Positions 6,622 to 14,613 are shown, counted from the first letter of the stretch. The stretch is DNA of 38,045 nt from Pseudoramibacter porci (GCF_009696145.1 NZ_VUMO01000014.1:1-38045); one strand, 5' to 3'. Made by a program: numbers and translations. Notes: generated by a model from the sequence alone, not told the origin.

Positions 6622-7895
6622 CAAGGCTTCAAACAGGAAATTGGCACGACACACACACCATCTTCCCGTTTGTAGGCAAAGGGGGCAACACCGCACAACA
6701 CCATTAAAAACGACGGCACCTTCATTTTTGATGTATCGATTTTATTTGCTAAGGCGATCAGATTTTGAGCTCCTTCTTCTATATACGGGTCTCCTCCAAG
6801 CTTAACCTCGATCAGACCATACGCACCGCTTCGCAAATGCATGACCGCATCACATTCGAGATTCGTTTTATCGCGATAGTGATAGATACTGCCGTCTAAG
6901 ACATCCGCATATACGCGCAAGTCCCGAATACAGAGATTTTCGAAGATTAGCCCCATCGTGTTTAAATCATTGAGCAAGTCATTGGGACCAAGTCCCAGCG
7001 CTGCCGTGGCAATCGACGGATCGACGAAATAACGTGTATCCTTTGAACGAATAGCTGTTTTTGAGCGCAAATTTGGATTCCATGCTGGAGAATCTTCAAT
7101 AACAAAAATCTTTTTTAATGCGTTGATATAGTCATACAGCGTCGTCGCACTAAAGCTTTCTGCTGTATCATTCGCAATTATATCTTGACGAATGGTCTCA
7201 AGTGACGCCTGTGAGGCAATATTTCTAGCATAAGATCGCAGTAACCGCTTCGACCGCTCCGTATCGCGAGCGGTCCCATCGACGCGGCGGATGTCGTTAG
7301 AAACGACCGCATCGTAATAATCAATGGCCTGCCTTAACGCGATCTTCTCTTTTTCGCCAATCGCTCTTGGCCATCCGCCGCGACAGATTTCAAAGGCGAT
7401 ATCTTCAATGGTATGATCGTCCATGCCTGCAATATCTTTTCCATCAAATAAATCTTTTAACGATACTTGTCCATTAGAATCACCGGATTCATACAAACTC
7501 ATTGGACGCATTTTCATCCTTGCGATGCGTCCCGTTCCCGTGTGTGCCGATGCATCCAACTCCACCGGCACGGCCGATCCTGTCAAAATAAACTGACCGA
7601 AATCATACCGTCGATCGACTTCGTATCGAACCGCATTCCAAAGATTCGGCGCGAGCTGCCATTCATCAATCAGACGCGGCACTTCGCCTTTTAATAACAA
7701 CGTCGGATTGAGTGCCGCCATCTCCTGATATTGTCTTGTCTGGTCCGGACGATCCATCTCAAGTACACTTTTTGCAAATTGTTTACCTGTTGTCGTTTTG
7801 CCACACCATTTGGGACCTTCGATCAAAACAGCTCCTTTTGATTCGAGCCTTTCCGTTAAAATACGATCCGCCATTCTTGGCATATATGCTTTCAT
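6621..7895 (-). CDS. AAA-type ATPase with DUF4143 C-terminal domain
   Basis: This 424-residue protein has the architecture of the widespread AAA_14/DUF4143 ATPases. The Walker A motif GPKWCGKTT is at residues 28-36, followed by a Walker-B-like RLIDEW and the sensor segment FILTGSA. A middle helical region precedes the DUF4143 part with the nuclease-like IEVKLGG near the end (about residue 365). That D/E-V-K pattern resembles a PD-(D/E)xK core: ECDAVMHLR, then LIEVKLG. Members are common in anaerobes and their role is unresolved. The start at 7895 follows GGAG. Base composition is AT-richer than the neighbours. The gene sits alone between two direct repeats and downstream of a five-unit repeat array, suggesting an acquired, self-controlled cassette. 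Confidence 0.85.
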   Translation of the reverse strand: MKAYMPRMADRILTERLESKGAVLIEGPKWCGKTTTGKQFAKSVLEMDRPDQTRQYQEMAALNPTLLLKGEVPRLIDEWQLAPNLWNAVRYEVDRRYDFGQFILTGSAVPVELDASAHTGTGRIARMKMRPMSLYESGDSNGQVSLKDLFDGKDIAGMDDHTIEDIAFEICRGGWPRAIGEKEKIALRQAIDYYDAVVSNDIRRVDGTARDTERSKRLLRSYARNIASQASLETIRQDIIANDTAESFSATTLYDYINALKKIFVIEDSPAWNPNLRSKTAIRSKDTRYFVDPSIATAALGLGPNDLLNDLNTMGLIFENLCIRDLRVYADVLDGSIYHYRDKTNLECDAVMHLRSGAYGLIEVKLGGDPYIEEGAQNLIALANKIDTSKMKVPSFLMVLCGVAPFAYKREDGVCVVPISCLKP

Positions 7896-7911
7896 TTTTC
7901 ATGCTCCATTA

Positions 7912-8014
7912 TAGTATTTGGACTACTTTTAGTATAGCATTTGGCGTTTATTCATTGAAGTGTTTGGACGTTTTTTGTTGTAGTATTTGGACCATTTCTA
8001 TTGCAGTGTTTGGC
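7912..8014 (-). repeat. Five direct repeats at exact 23-bp spacing before the ATPase gene
   Basis: On the plus strand the core TAGTATTTGGA or a variant (TAGCATTTGGC, AAGTGTTTGGA, CAGTGTTTGGC) starts at 7912, 7935, 7958, 7981 and 8004. Every step is 23 bp. In the direction of the ATPase gene each unit reads about CCAAATACTATAAT, so several units contain a -10-like TATAAT or TATACT. The last unit ends about 17 bp before the ATPase start. This looks like an iterated operator or promoter array. The bases between the cores are AT-rich and less conserved. Confidence 0.8.
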
Positions 8015-8104
8015 ATTTTATCGCATTGAAGCCATAAAATTAGAAGAGCATGCTTTGTGTTGAATATTGAAAATAGTAAATTGATGAAAAAAATTTTGTG
8101 TAAC

Positions 8105-8153
8105 TTGATTCAAATCAAGGATGGCGTCGGCATACCGCTCTATACTTTAGGCA
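8105..8153 (+). promoter_or_regulatory. FNR-type box and class II promoter, copy B
   Basis: The same 14-bp box TTGATTCAAATCAA is at 8105-8118 and the -10 TATACT at 8141-8146. The box centre is again 41.5 bp before the predicted start (8153). Bases between box and -10 differ from copy A at several places while the box itself is unchanged. Confidence 0.75.
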
Positions 8154-8209
8154 TAAACAATAAATCATGTTTTCGGGTGAAAACCTAAAAACCGAAAGAA
8201 GGTATAATC

Positions 8210-8341
8210 ATGAAGAGAGAAGCATTAAAACGTTTATACGGTCATCCGGAAGATGTAAGACGCGCACTCGGCGCAGGCGAATCGGCGTTCAAACGCCTCT
8301 ACCGCACCCCGAAAAACGTCTGGACCCTCGGAAGACATTAA
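8210..8341 (+). CDS. 43-residue basic small protein, copy B
   Basis: This is the paralogue of the protein at 6178-6309. It differs at four positions (V19A, V22A, S23G, S26A), and the C-terminal RLYRTPKNVWTLGRH is unchanged. The same GAAGG ribosome site and leader precede it, and its own strong terminator follows. The many silent differences show the copies are not a very recent duplication and that the protein has been kept. Family and function are unknown. Confidence 0.75.
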   Translation: MKREALKRLYGHPEDVRRALGAGESAFKRLYRTPKNVWTLGRH

Positions 8342-8387
8342 ACGAAACGTTGCATTGAACTCCCAAATCAATAAGTCTTAACTTTCA

Positions 8388-8423
8388 CAGAACCCACCGG
8401 CTCCTCCGGTGGGTTCTGTTTTT
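8388..8423 (+). terminator. Terminator of small-protein unit B
   Basis: CAGAACCCACCGG pairs with CCGGTGGGTTCTG around a five-base loop, followed by five T. It is stronger than copy A. Confidence 0.85.
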
Positions 8424-8455
8424 CGGAAGAGCCGCCTTTCAGCGGTGCTTCTTTT

Positions 8456-8626
8456 TTATTTTTTAGGTACATTTTCAATTGACGTTTCTTTTTGTTCCTG
8501 GCGCTGGCTTTTTTCCGCGTCGATCGCCGCCTGGATTCTGTCGAATTCAGGCTGAAGCGCATCGTATGCCGCTTTAACCTGCGGATCTTCGAGCAGACAT
8601 TCTTTAAAAGCTTCGTAGCTTGCCAT
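8456..8626 (-). CDS. HigA-like antitoxin N-terminal fragment (no HTH)
   Basis: This is a 56-residue protein beginning MASYEAFKECLLEDPQVKAA and continuing with YDALQPEFDRIQAAIDAEKS. The first 40 residues match the typical N-terminus of HigA/XRE-type antitoxins (xLLxDPxVKAAYDALxPEFxxIxAxIxAR), which normally runs into a helix-turn-helix. Here the HTH is absent and the protein ends in a short charged tail (ENVPKK). It has a good GGAGG ribosome site at the start (8626). No HigB toxin gene is adjacent. It may be a decayed antitoxin or an anti-addiction fragment. It converges with small-protein unit B. Confidence 0.55.
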   Translation of the reverse strand: MASYEAFKECLLEDPQVKAAYDALQPEFDRIQAAIDAEKSQRQEQKETSIENVPKK

Positions 8627-8915
8627 CTTTTTCTTCCTCCGTCTTTTTTGAAACCGCGCTGCAACCCTTCTGGATTTCCCTTCGTAGAGAACACACCTAT
8701 TAACTTGATACCTACTTAATACTTACCCTTAATACCTGAAACATCTTCATAACGCCCTATTTTATGCGAGTTTTAGCGATTTTCGTATTAATTTTGTTCC
8801 ACTAAGCTGTGTATCTACTTGATACCTAATACTAGACTCAGAGTTTGCCAAAACATCCCATTTATACAGATTCAACGGTTTAAATGCCAAATTAACCTCA
8901 CAATGCCGCGCGTTA
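8627..8915. other. Gap with 11-bp repeat clusters
   Basis: No convincing gene lies here. The notable content is two clusters related to the repeat at the end of the AlbA_2 gene: ACTTGATACCT, ACTTAATACTT and a diverged third unit at 8703-8737, and ACTTGATACCT at 8817-8827. The rest is AT-rich and unremarkable. Confidence 0.5.
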
Positions 8916-8948
8916 ACTTGATACTTACTTGATACCTACTTGATACTT
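8916..8948. repeat. Three tandem 11-bp repeats
   Basis: ACTTGATACTT, ACTTGATACCT and ACTTGATACTT follow each other without a gap at 8916-8948. They cover the last codons and the stop of the AlbA_2 gene, so the protein tail KYQVGIK is written in repeat DNA. Related units lie further downstream at 8703-8737 and 8817-8827. Confidence 0.85.
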
Positions 8949-10418
8949 ATTCTCTTTAAATATCATTTCATAGGATCTTTTTGGATCGTGTTTATCTCCC
9001 CTTGCTTTAATTACGCCTAATTGCATTAAATGATTAATTCTTTTAATAACCGTTCTATTTGATTTACCAAGATGTTTCTCTAAATCCGTACGACTTGCCC
9101 CACCGTGGCTTGTCATATATGCAACAATCTGCCGTTCTAAATCATCAAGATCATGCCACAACGCTTCACCTAAATTTTGCAATGCGTGCTCGTTCTGTCT
9201 TGTCTTGCGCACCTCGATATTATTTTTCAACGTCAATTTCACACTGAAATTCGGTTCACTGTATTCCGGTTGATCAAGAAAGAAGCCCTTCATATCTGCG
9301 TAAATCCGCTTAACACCTTCGTTGAGTTCCCGAACCCAGCCCATCTCTGTCAACACACGGGAGATCGTCGGATTGCGAGAGAACCGCGTCTCGCGAATAT
9401 TCTCAACCGTAACGACATTCGGCAACTTACCAGGGCTTTCGATTTCCAGTCTGTCATCATACATCGTCACCAGGATGTAATTGCCCATCATCGCGTATTC
9501 CCGGTGTGTCACAGCGTTAACAATCCCTTCCTGCCACGCGAATTCCGGATACTCTGGCACCGTTTCAAACAAACCGGTTTCTGGGTTCAACGCAGTGAAT
9601 TCTCGAAACTGCGTAGCCAAGTATTCCTTGGATTTATCGATGATTTTTAGAATCGGATATTCGATGTTGTGATCCTTGATAATATTCATCCGCGTACCGA
9701 CTTTAGCCGATGTGCCGTCGTAACGAATAAATCGGATTCGACAGTTTGGATAAAACTGGCGCACGTTTTTAGCGAACAAAAGCACCGCCGCGTTAGTCAG
9801 ATGTTTTTCACCGTCCCGCATGACGAGAAACCCTCTAGCCGAAAGCATCTGCTCAATCGATACGTCCTCTGCCTCGATACGTTTCTGATATTCCCGAAGC
9901 AGGTCTTCATCCAAATCTTCAATTTGGGCGTATTGGTTAATTCCATCCTCATAGTGAATCGCGTTTTTTGCGTATTCCAAATTGCGGAGATTTTCACCGA
10001 GTATTTCCTTTTTCTTGTCGCCAATGCGTAGAAATGTCCGGTCATCGACAGTACGAATAATCTGATCAACGCTGCTGAAGATGTGTAAAAGCAGCAGCCG
10101 ATCCGATTCGCCCTTGTCGTTTTCAATCTCGATGAATTCCTCCCGGTATTTTGGCATAGGCTTGCAGAGATCTTTTGGTGCGTTGATAAAATTGTTGATC
10201 TTGTCCTCACCGACACTGTTCACACCCTCAAGTTTTCTTTTCTTGTCGCTGATCCCAAGGACGATCGTCCCGCCGTCCGCATTTGCAAAGGCTGAGATCA
10301 GCGGAGCGAGATCTTTTACACGAAACTGTGCGGATTTCCGATCAAAGTATTTGTTTTCATCCTCATGTTGGATGTAATCCAGTGTTAGTAGTGGACTGAT
10401 TTTTGATCCCTTGTGCAT
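8925..10418 (-). CDS. AlbA_2/Schlafen-type ATP-binding protein with winged helix
   Basis: This 497-residue protein has an N-terminal AlbA_2 (Schlafen-like) domain at about residues 15-130 with DRKSAQF and ISAFANADGGTIVLGI. A RecG-like/HATPase_c_4 domain follows at about 270-390 (EGIVNAVTHREY, ESPGKLPNVVT, RNPTISRVL, LNEGVKRIYADM). A C-terminal helix-turn-helix lies at about 430-485 (ASRTDLEKHLGKSNRTVIKRINHL). Such proteins are regarded as nucleic-acid-binding regulators and are common in defence islands. A ribosome site AAGGAG precedes 10418, and only 9 bp separate it from the upstream gene, so it is the last gene of the restriction operon. The 3' end lies in 11-bp repeats. Confidence 0.85.
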   Translation of the reverse strand: MHKGSKISPLLTLDYIQHEDENKYFDRKSAQFRVKDLAPLISAFANADGGTIVLGISDKKRKLEGVNSVGEDKINNFINAPKDLCKPMPKYREEFIEIENDKGESDRLLLLHIFSSVDQIIRTVDDRTFLRIGDKKKEILGENLRNLEYAKNAIHYEDGINQYAQIEDLDEDLLREYQKRIEAEDVSIEQMLSARGFLVMRDGEKHLTNAAVLLFAKNVRQFYPNCRIRFIRYDGTSAKVGTRMNIIKDHNIEYPILKIIDKSKEYLATQFREFTALNPETGLFETVPEYPEFAWQEGIVNAVTHREYAMMGNYILVTMYDDRLEIESPGKLPNVVTVENIRETRFSRNPTISRVLTEMGWVRELNEGVKRIYADMKGFFLDQPEYSEPNFSVKLTLKNNIEVRKTRQNEHALQNLGEALWHDLDDLERQIVAYMTSHGGASRTDLEKHLGKSNRTVIKRINHLMQLGVIKARGDKHDPKRSYEMIFKENKYQVGIK

Positions 10419-10427
10419 GTGGGCTCC

Positions 10428-11459
10428 TTATTCTTGAATTTTCAGCATTTTCAATTTTGATTCATCGATATTAAACCAGGAAAGCAAATAAGTTTCTATT
10501 TCATCTAAATACCTCGACAAATCTATTGTATATTCTTCAAAAGATTCTCCGTGAAAACAGCTTTCGACAAGCCCATAGAGCGGCTTTGTTTTACAAAAAT
10601 ATTCTGGTTTAATGGCTGGTTTGTTTGTTTTTTTATCAATAAAACCATAATGCATCATACAGCTTCGAAATTCTGATGAAATTAAATTTTCTCCCTTTTT
10701 TATGAATTTAGTTAGATCCTGTTCAAGTTCAGCAATTTCTTCATTAAAACTTTTTTTATTTAAATTATGGAAATAATTTCTAATTTTTATCATTCCTAAA
10801 CGTGAATAATACATAGTAATGTATCTTATTCGTGTTAAATATGGACATTTCCATATCAACATTGAGGATAGTTCATGCTGAACAAATCCTATATATGACG
10901 TTATTATCAGCACTATTAAATTTATGTCTTTATTAACGGGGTTCACAAATATATCTTGATCATTCGTATTAACATCTAAATAATTAAAGTTCGAAAAAGA
11001 ATAGGCAATATTTATTGATCTTTGTAAATACTCATCCAATTCAGTATTTCCTTCAGCACCTAATAATTCCATCATTTTTATCGCGCCGTTGGATAATCTA
11101 AATCCTAATGTATTTGGAAGATCTTTATCATTTTTCATAAAATAATAAAGAGAATAGGAACAAAAAATAATGTGCTTATTTTCATCAAACCAGATTCCAA
11201 GATTGTTACTTGTCGTAGAATTTTCATTAGGAAATTGTTCTATTTCATTTTCAAAAAAATACGTTGCGTCTTCATCAATTTGAGAAATTTTATTTTCTAT
11301 TTTTGTGAATTTTTTTGATAATAATTTTATACCGTTCCGAATTTGGGTAATTAATTTTTCAATATCATCGTCATCATCGTCTCTGTATATTGAGTTTTTA
11401 CATAATTCTTTCAACGAATTATAGTATAGTGCCCAAAAAAGAATTAGTGGTGAACTCAT
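10428..11459 (-). CDS. AT-rich hypothetical protein in the restriction operon
   Basis: This protein of about 343 residues is unrecognised. It is rich in K, N, I and Y and far more AT-rich than its neighbours. An acidic run of six D is near residue 28, and hydrophobic segments occur near the start and in the middle (INLIVLIITSYIGF). The C-terminal half is helical and charged. The first ATG is at 11459, with a TTG three codons before it, but neither has a ribosome site. The frame stays open for 47 more codons upstream without ATG, GTG or TTG, after a GAGAGG that would suit an ATA start. The true N-terminus is therefore uncertain. It lies between hsdS and the AlbA_2 gene in one operon, so an accessory defence role is inferred. 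Confidence 0.65.
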   Translation of the reverse strand: MSSPLILFWALYYNSLKELCKNSIYRDDDDDDIEKLITQIRNGIKLLSKKFTKIENKISQIDEDATYFFENEIEQFPNENSTTSNNLGIWFDENKHIIFCSYSLYYFMKNDKDLPNTLGFRLSNGAIKMMELLGAEGNTELDEYLQRSINIAYSFSNFNYLDVNTNDQDIFVNPVNKDINLIVLIITSYIGFVQHELSSMLIWKCPYLTRIRYITMYYSRLGMIKIRNYFHNLNKKSFNEEIAELEQDLTKFIKKGENLISSEFRSCMMHYGFIDKKTNKPAIKPEYFCKTKPLYGLVESCFHGESFEEYTIDLSRYLDEIETYLLSWFNIDESKLKMLKIQE

Positions 11460-11615
11460 GCTACTCAATGCTTTTTTACTTTGGTCATCGATCTCTAATA
11501 AATTAACAATTCCTATTAACGTGAGTCCATCTTTTATTACTAAGTCCTGTTCACTGGCTTTAAGTGCCTTTTCATACTCTTTTATCTCTTTGCCTCTCTT
11601 TTCTGTTTCTTATCC

Positions 11616-13124
11616 TTAATTTTCAGCCTCTTTGCACTTCTCCACCATCGCCATCAGCTCTTCAATCTTCGCAACAATGCGCTTTTGTTCTTCTAATGGT
11701 GGAAGGGGAATTAAAAATTGATGCAAGCTTTTAGCAGACAAATTTGGTTGTGCAGTTCCATTATCATATTTTTTTATTTGATCAAAGAATAATGGACTAT
11801 CTAAAAAAAGCATCATATATTTGATCATAACCGTATTAAAAATAAATAGTCTGCATATTACTAACGATGACGCAATCGCACCTTTTTCAAACGGATATCT
11901 TCCATGTTTTCCTAGGGAGCCTCTAATACAAACGATAATATCATCTTTTCTTAATTTTCCGCTATTTAATCTTTCATACTGTTCATCAGAAAGGCATAAT
12001 AATTTATCATCTTCTACGACTGTTTCTCCATTAATATTAACCGCACTAATAAAGGGAATACCGGAATGTGTTAAAGTCGACTTTGCAGGATAATTTTTAC
12101 CTCTGTCACCGTTAATAATTGTACAAATATCTGAGTAATATACCCACTTCCAACTTTCCGGAATCTCAAAGGGAATTTCTTCTTCCGTAATTTCCGGCAG
12201 CTTTTTCGATTTCTTGATCTTGCCTGCTTGGATGAGTTTTTTCTTTTCGGCCTGAATCTCTTGGTACAGTGCTTCCCCGGTGCCTTCTTCCGGGCGCTGT
12301 TCGACGAGCTTGCCCTCGATCGCGTACTGCAAAATCGACTTCTTCAGATTTTCGGGGAATTTCTGGTTGTAGGCTTCGAGACGGTTGTAGGCTTTTTCGT
12401 AGCGGTCGAGAAGCGGCTGAATTTCTTCGAGTTTGGCGACAATGCGGTTTTGTTCGGGTAAGGGGGGTAAAACTATAATCGTTTTAGAAATATCTCTAAT
12501 TACCCAGTTTTTATTTCCAACTCCTCGTGTATTTTCTTTTGCTTGTTCTTGCACTAACGGAGATTGAATTTCATAGGTTAAAAATTGATTGTCTATCAAT
12601 AATTTATCAAACTTTAATAGAGCTACACTTACAAAAAGATCAAATTCTCTTTCTGTATCGACAATTGTAGGGACCCCAGTTGTACCTACTTTTGATAATA
12701 AAATATCTCCAAACTCCGGATGACATCTTTTTCTCAAAATTTCATGTTCTTCTTTTGAGACAAATTTACAATTTTCAAACTTTAGTTTTCCACTACTCAT
12801 ATTCTTCACAGAAATGAAAGGGACTCCATTTGGGGTATATCTGGGTGTTTTATGCGCACCATCATTTAAAGTATTTAATATTTCTCCCAATCTCACCCAC
12901 TTCCAACTCTCCGGAATCTCAAACGGAATTTCTTCTTCCGTAATTTCCGGCAGTTTTTTCGATTTTTTGATCTTGCCTGCCTTGATGAGTTTTTTCTTTT
13001 CGGCCTGAATCTCTTGATACAGTGCTTCCCCGGTGCCTTCTTCCGGGCGCTGTTCGACGAGTTTGCCCTGCATGGCCATCTGGAGGATGCTGTTTTTGAG
13101 CTGCTGGGGTGTCATCTTACGCAT
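11616..13124 (-). CDS. hsdS: Type I restriction-modification specificity subunit S
   Basis: This 502-residue subunit gives a type I enzyme its DNA target. Two target-recognition domains are seen (about residues 70-220 and 325-480), each followed by the usual PLPPLxEQ(N/K)RIVAKxEE helix. The conserved blocks KLVEQRPEEGTGEALYQEIQ and PEITEEEIPFEIPESWKWV appear twice with almost identical DNA. The recognition domains are AT-rich and unlike each other. I chose 13124 because GGAG lies 9 bp upstream; other in-frame ATGs at 13139 and 13115 are possible. It overlaps the end of hsdM by 8 bp, so translation is coupled. The target sequence cannot be predicted from the sequence alone. Confidence 0.93.
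   Translation of the reverse strand: MRKMTPQQLKNSILQMAMQGKLVEQRPEEGTGEALYQEIQAEKKKLIKAGKIKKSKKLPEITEEEIPFEIPESWKWVRLGEILNTLNDGAHKTPRYTPNGVPFISVKNMSSGKLKFENCKFVSKEEHEILRKRCHPEFGDILLSKVGTTGVPTIVDTEREFDLFVSVALLKFDKLLIDNQFLTYEIQSPLVQEQAKENTRGVGNKNWVIRDISKTIIVLPPLPEQNRIVAKLEEIQPLLDRYEKAYNRLEAYNQKFPENLKKSILQYAIEGKLVEQRPEEGTGEALYQEIQAEKKKLIQAGKIKKSKKLPEITEEEIPFEIPESWKWVYYSDICTIINGDRGKNYPAKSTLTHSGIPFISAVNINGETVVEDDKLLCLSDEQYERLNSGKLRKDDIIVCIRGSLGKHGRYPFEKGAIASSLVICRLFIFNTVMIKYMMLFLDSPLFFDQIKKYDNGTAQPNLSAKSLHQFLIPLPPLEEQKRIVAKIEELMAMVEKCKEAEN
12143..12316. repeat. 174-bp direct repeat in hsdS, copy 1
   Basis: This matches 12896-13069 with few differences. The offset is 753 bp, exactly 251 codons, so recombination between the copies would keep the reading frame and remove or exchange one recognition domain. 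Confidence 0.9.
12896..13069. repeat. 174-bp direct repeat in hsdS, copy 2
   Basis: Partner of 12143-12316. It is GC-richer than the recognition domains on either side and encodes the first central conserved block of HsdS. Confidence 0.9.
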
Positions 13125-14607
13125 CTTGGTCGTCTCCATGGGGCAGTTGCGCCACAATGGCGTCGAGGACGCGGTCGATTTCCGCGTTCAGACTCGCCCG
13201 CTTTTCCTGATATTCGTGAATGAGTTCCAGCGGCGGCAAAATCTCTTCCTCCTCGTGAGGGTAGCCGCAAAGATCGAGATTGTACCCATTTTCTGCGATA
13301 TCTTCCGCGGTGTAACGTTGGGATTTAAAGGTCTCAGTCTCGTCGTCTGCGATAACGTGCCGATCATCCCACCAGGCCCGAACCGGGTCAAAGTGTTCGG
13401 ATCTCATCGGCTTCGTCTTCGAAAAATGCTTGTAGCCCTCCGGCATGTCGAGCCGGTAAAACCACGTCGCCTGCGTCGGGCCCGTCCGGTCGAAAAACAA
13501 AATATTCGTCGTAATTGACGTGTACGGCGCAAAGACACTGCTCGGCATCCGCACCACCGTGTGCAGGTTGAATGCCGAGAGCAGCTTTTTCTTGATCGCC
13601 GCCTTCGTGTTGTCCGTCCCAAAGAGGAACCCATCGGGCAGAATCACCGTCGCGCGCCCGTTTGCTTTCAGCCGGTACATGATCACCGACATGAACAGAT
13701 CCGCCGTTTCCGAGCTCGCCAAATCCGACGGGAAATGGCTCTTCACACTCGCCTTTTCCGACCCGCCGTAGGGCGGATTCATGAGAATCACGTCGAACTG
13801 GTCCTTCTCCGTGTAGTCCAGCACATCCTTCAACAGCGCGTTGCCGTGAACGATCTGCGGCACCTCGACGCCGTGGAGGAGCATGTTCGTCACACAGAGC
13901 ATGTACGGGAACTGCTTCTTTTCAATTCCATAGATCGAGCGGTTCACTGCCGTTTCGTCCGCCGTCGTGCGCACCTGCAGCGCCAGCTGCTTCAGCCAGC
14001 TGACGATAAACCCGCCTGTGCCGCAGGCGAAATCCGCCATGGTCTCGCCGATTTTGGGATGAATCCGCTCAGCCATGAAATCCGTCACCGCCCGGGGCGT
14101 GTAGAATTCTCCAGCCGATCCCGCGCTCTGCAGCTCCTTCAAAATGCTTTCGTAAATGTCGCCGAAGGCGTGGCTTTCTTCGTAGTCGCCGAAATCGACC
14201 CCGTCGATCACGTTCACCACCTGCCGGAGCAGCACGCCGTCCTTCATATACTGGTTCGCGTCCTCAAAGGTCGATTTCACAATCGCCTTTCGGACCTCGG
14301 TATCCGCATCGACGTCCAGCCCCTTCAGCGCTGGGAACAGCCGGTTGTTCACAAAATCGAGCAGGGCGTCGCCCGTCATTCCATGTCCCTTGCCGTCGTC
14401 CGCCGCCCAGTTTCGCCAGCGGCAGTCCTCGGGAATGATCGACTCGTAATCGTCGTCGTCAAATTCCCAGTCCTCTTCCTGGGCGTCGTACACTTTTAAA
14501 AACAGCAGCCACGCGATCTGCTCGATGCGCTGGGCGTCGCCGTTGATCCCAGCGTCGTTGCGCATGATGTCGCGCAGCCGTTTTACAAAACTTCCTAAAT
14601 CACTCAC
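13117..14607 (-). CDS. hsdM: Type I restriction-modification DNA methyltransferase subunit M
   Basis: This N6-adenine methyltransferase of about 496 residues transfers a methyl group from S-adenosylmethionine and forms the modification core with HsdS. The HsdM_N helical domain (NDAGINGDAQRIEQIAWLLF) opens the protein. The AdoMet motif FACGTGG is at about residue 190 and the catalytic NPPYGG at about 270. EFYTPRAVTDFM is also typical. I use the GTG at 14607; a TTG 3 bp upstream is equally possible, both behind AGGA. hsdR ends 6-9 bp before it, and its stop overlaps hsdS. All key motifs are intact. Confidence 0.94.
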   Translation of the reverse strand: MSDLGSFVKRLRDIMRNDAGINGDAQRIEQIAWLLFLKVYDAQEEDWEFDDDDYESIIPEDCRWRNWAADDGKGHGMTGDALLDFVNNRLFPALKGLDVDADTEVRKAIVKSTFEDANQYMKDGVLLRQVVNVIDGVDFGDYEESHAFGDIYESILKELQSAGSAGEFYTPRAVTDFMAERIHPKIGETMADFACGTGGFIVSWLKQLALQVRTTADETAVNRSIYGIEKKQFPYMLCVTNMLLHGVEVPQIVHGNALLKDVLDYTEKDQFDVILMNPPYGGSEKASVKSHFPSDLASSETADLFMSVIMYRLKANGRATVILPDGFLFGTDNTKAAIKKKLLSAFNLHTVVRMPSSVFAPYTSITTNILFFDRTGPTQATWFYRLDMPEGYKHFSKTKPMRSEHFDPVRAWWDDRHVIADDETETFKSQRYTAEDIAENGYNLDLCGYPHEEEEILPPLELIHEYQEKRASLNAEIDRVLDAIVAQLPHGDDQDA

Positions 14608-14613
14608 CAATAT

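Larger units (their letters stand above)
8104..8423 (+). repeat. Direct repeat copy B: FNR box, small ORF and terminator
   Basis: This is the partner of 6072-6390, with the same order and near-identical leader, including a small GGT/ACC hairpin region before the ribosome site. Homology resumes at about 8520-8560, where the antitoxin-like gene matches the relic after copy A. The intervening bases are missing from copy A. Confidence 0.9.

Noticed and set aside
7912-8014. CRISPR array
   Set aside because: Cores are only about 11 bp with 12-bp intervals, too short for CRISPR, and no cas genes are present.
8368-8694. 108-codon minus-strand frame
   Set aside because: It reads through the terminator of copy B and overlaps the better-supported 56-codon antitoxin-like gene in another frame; very high Lys/Arg content.
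13561-14499. 312-codon plus-strand frame inside hsdM
   Set aside because: It lies opposite intact methyltransferase motifs and has no ribosome site.
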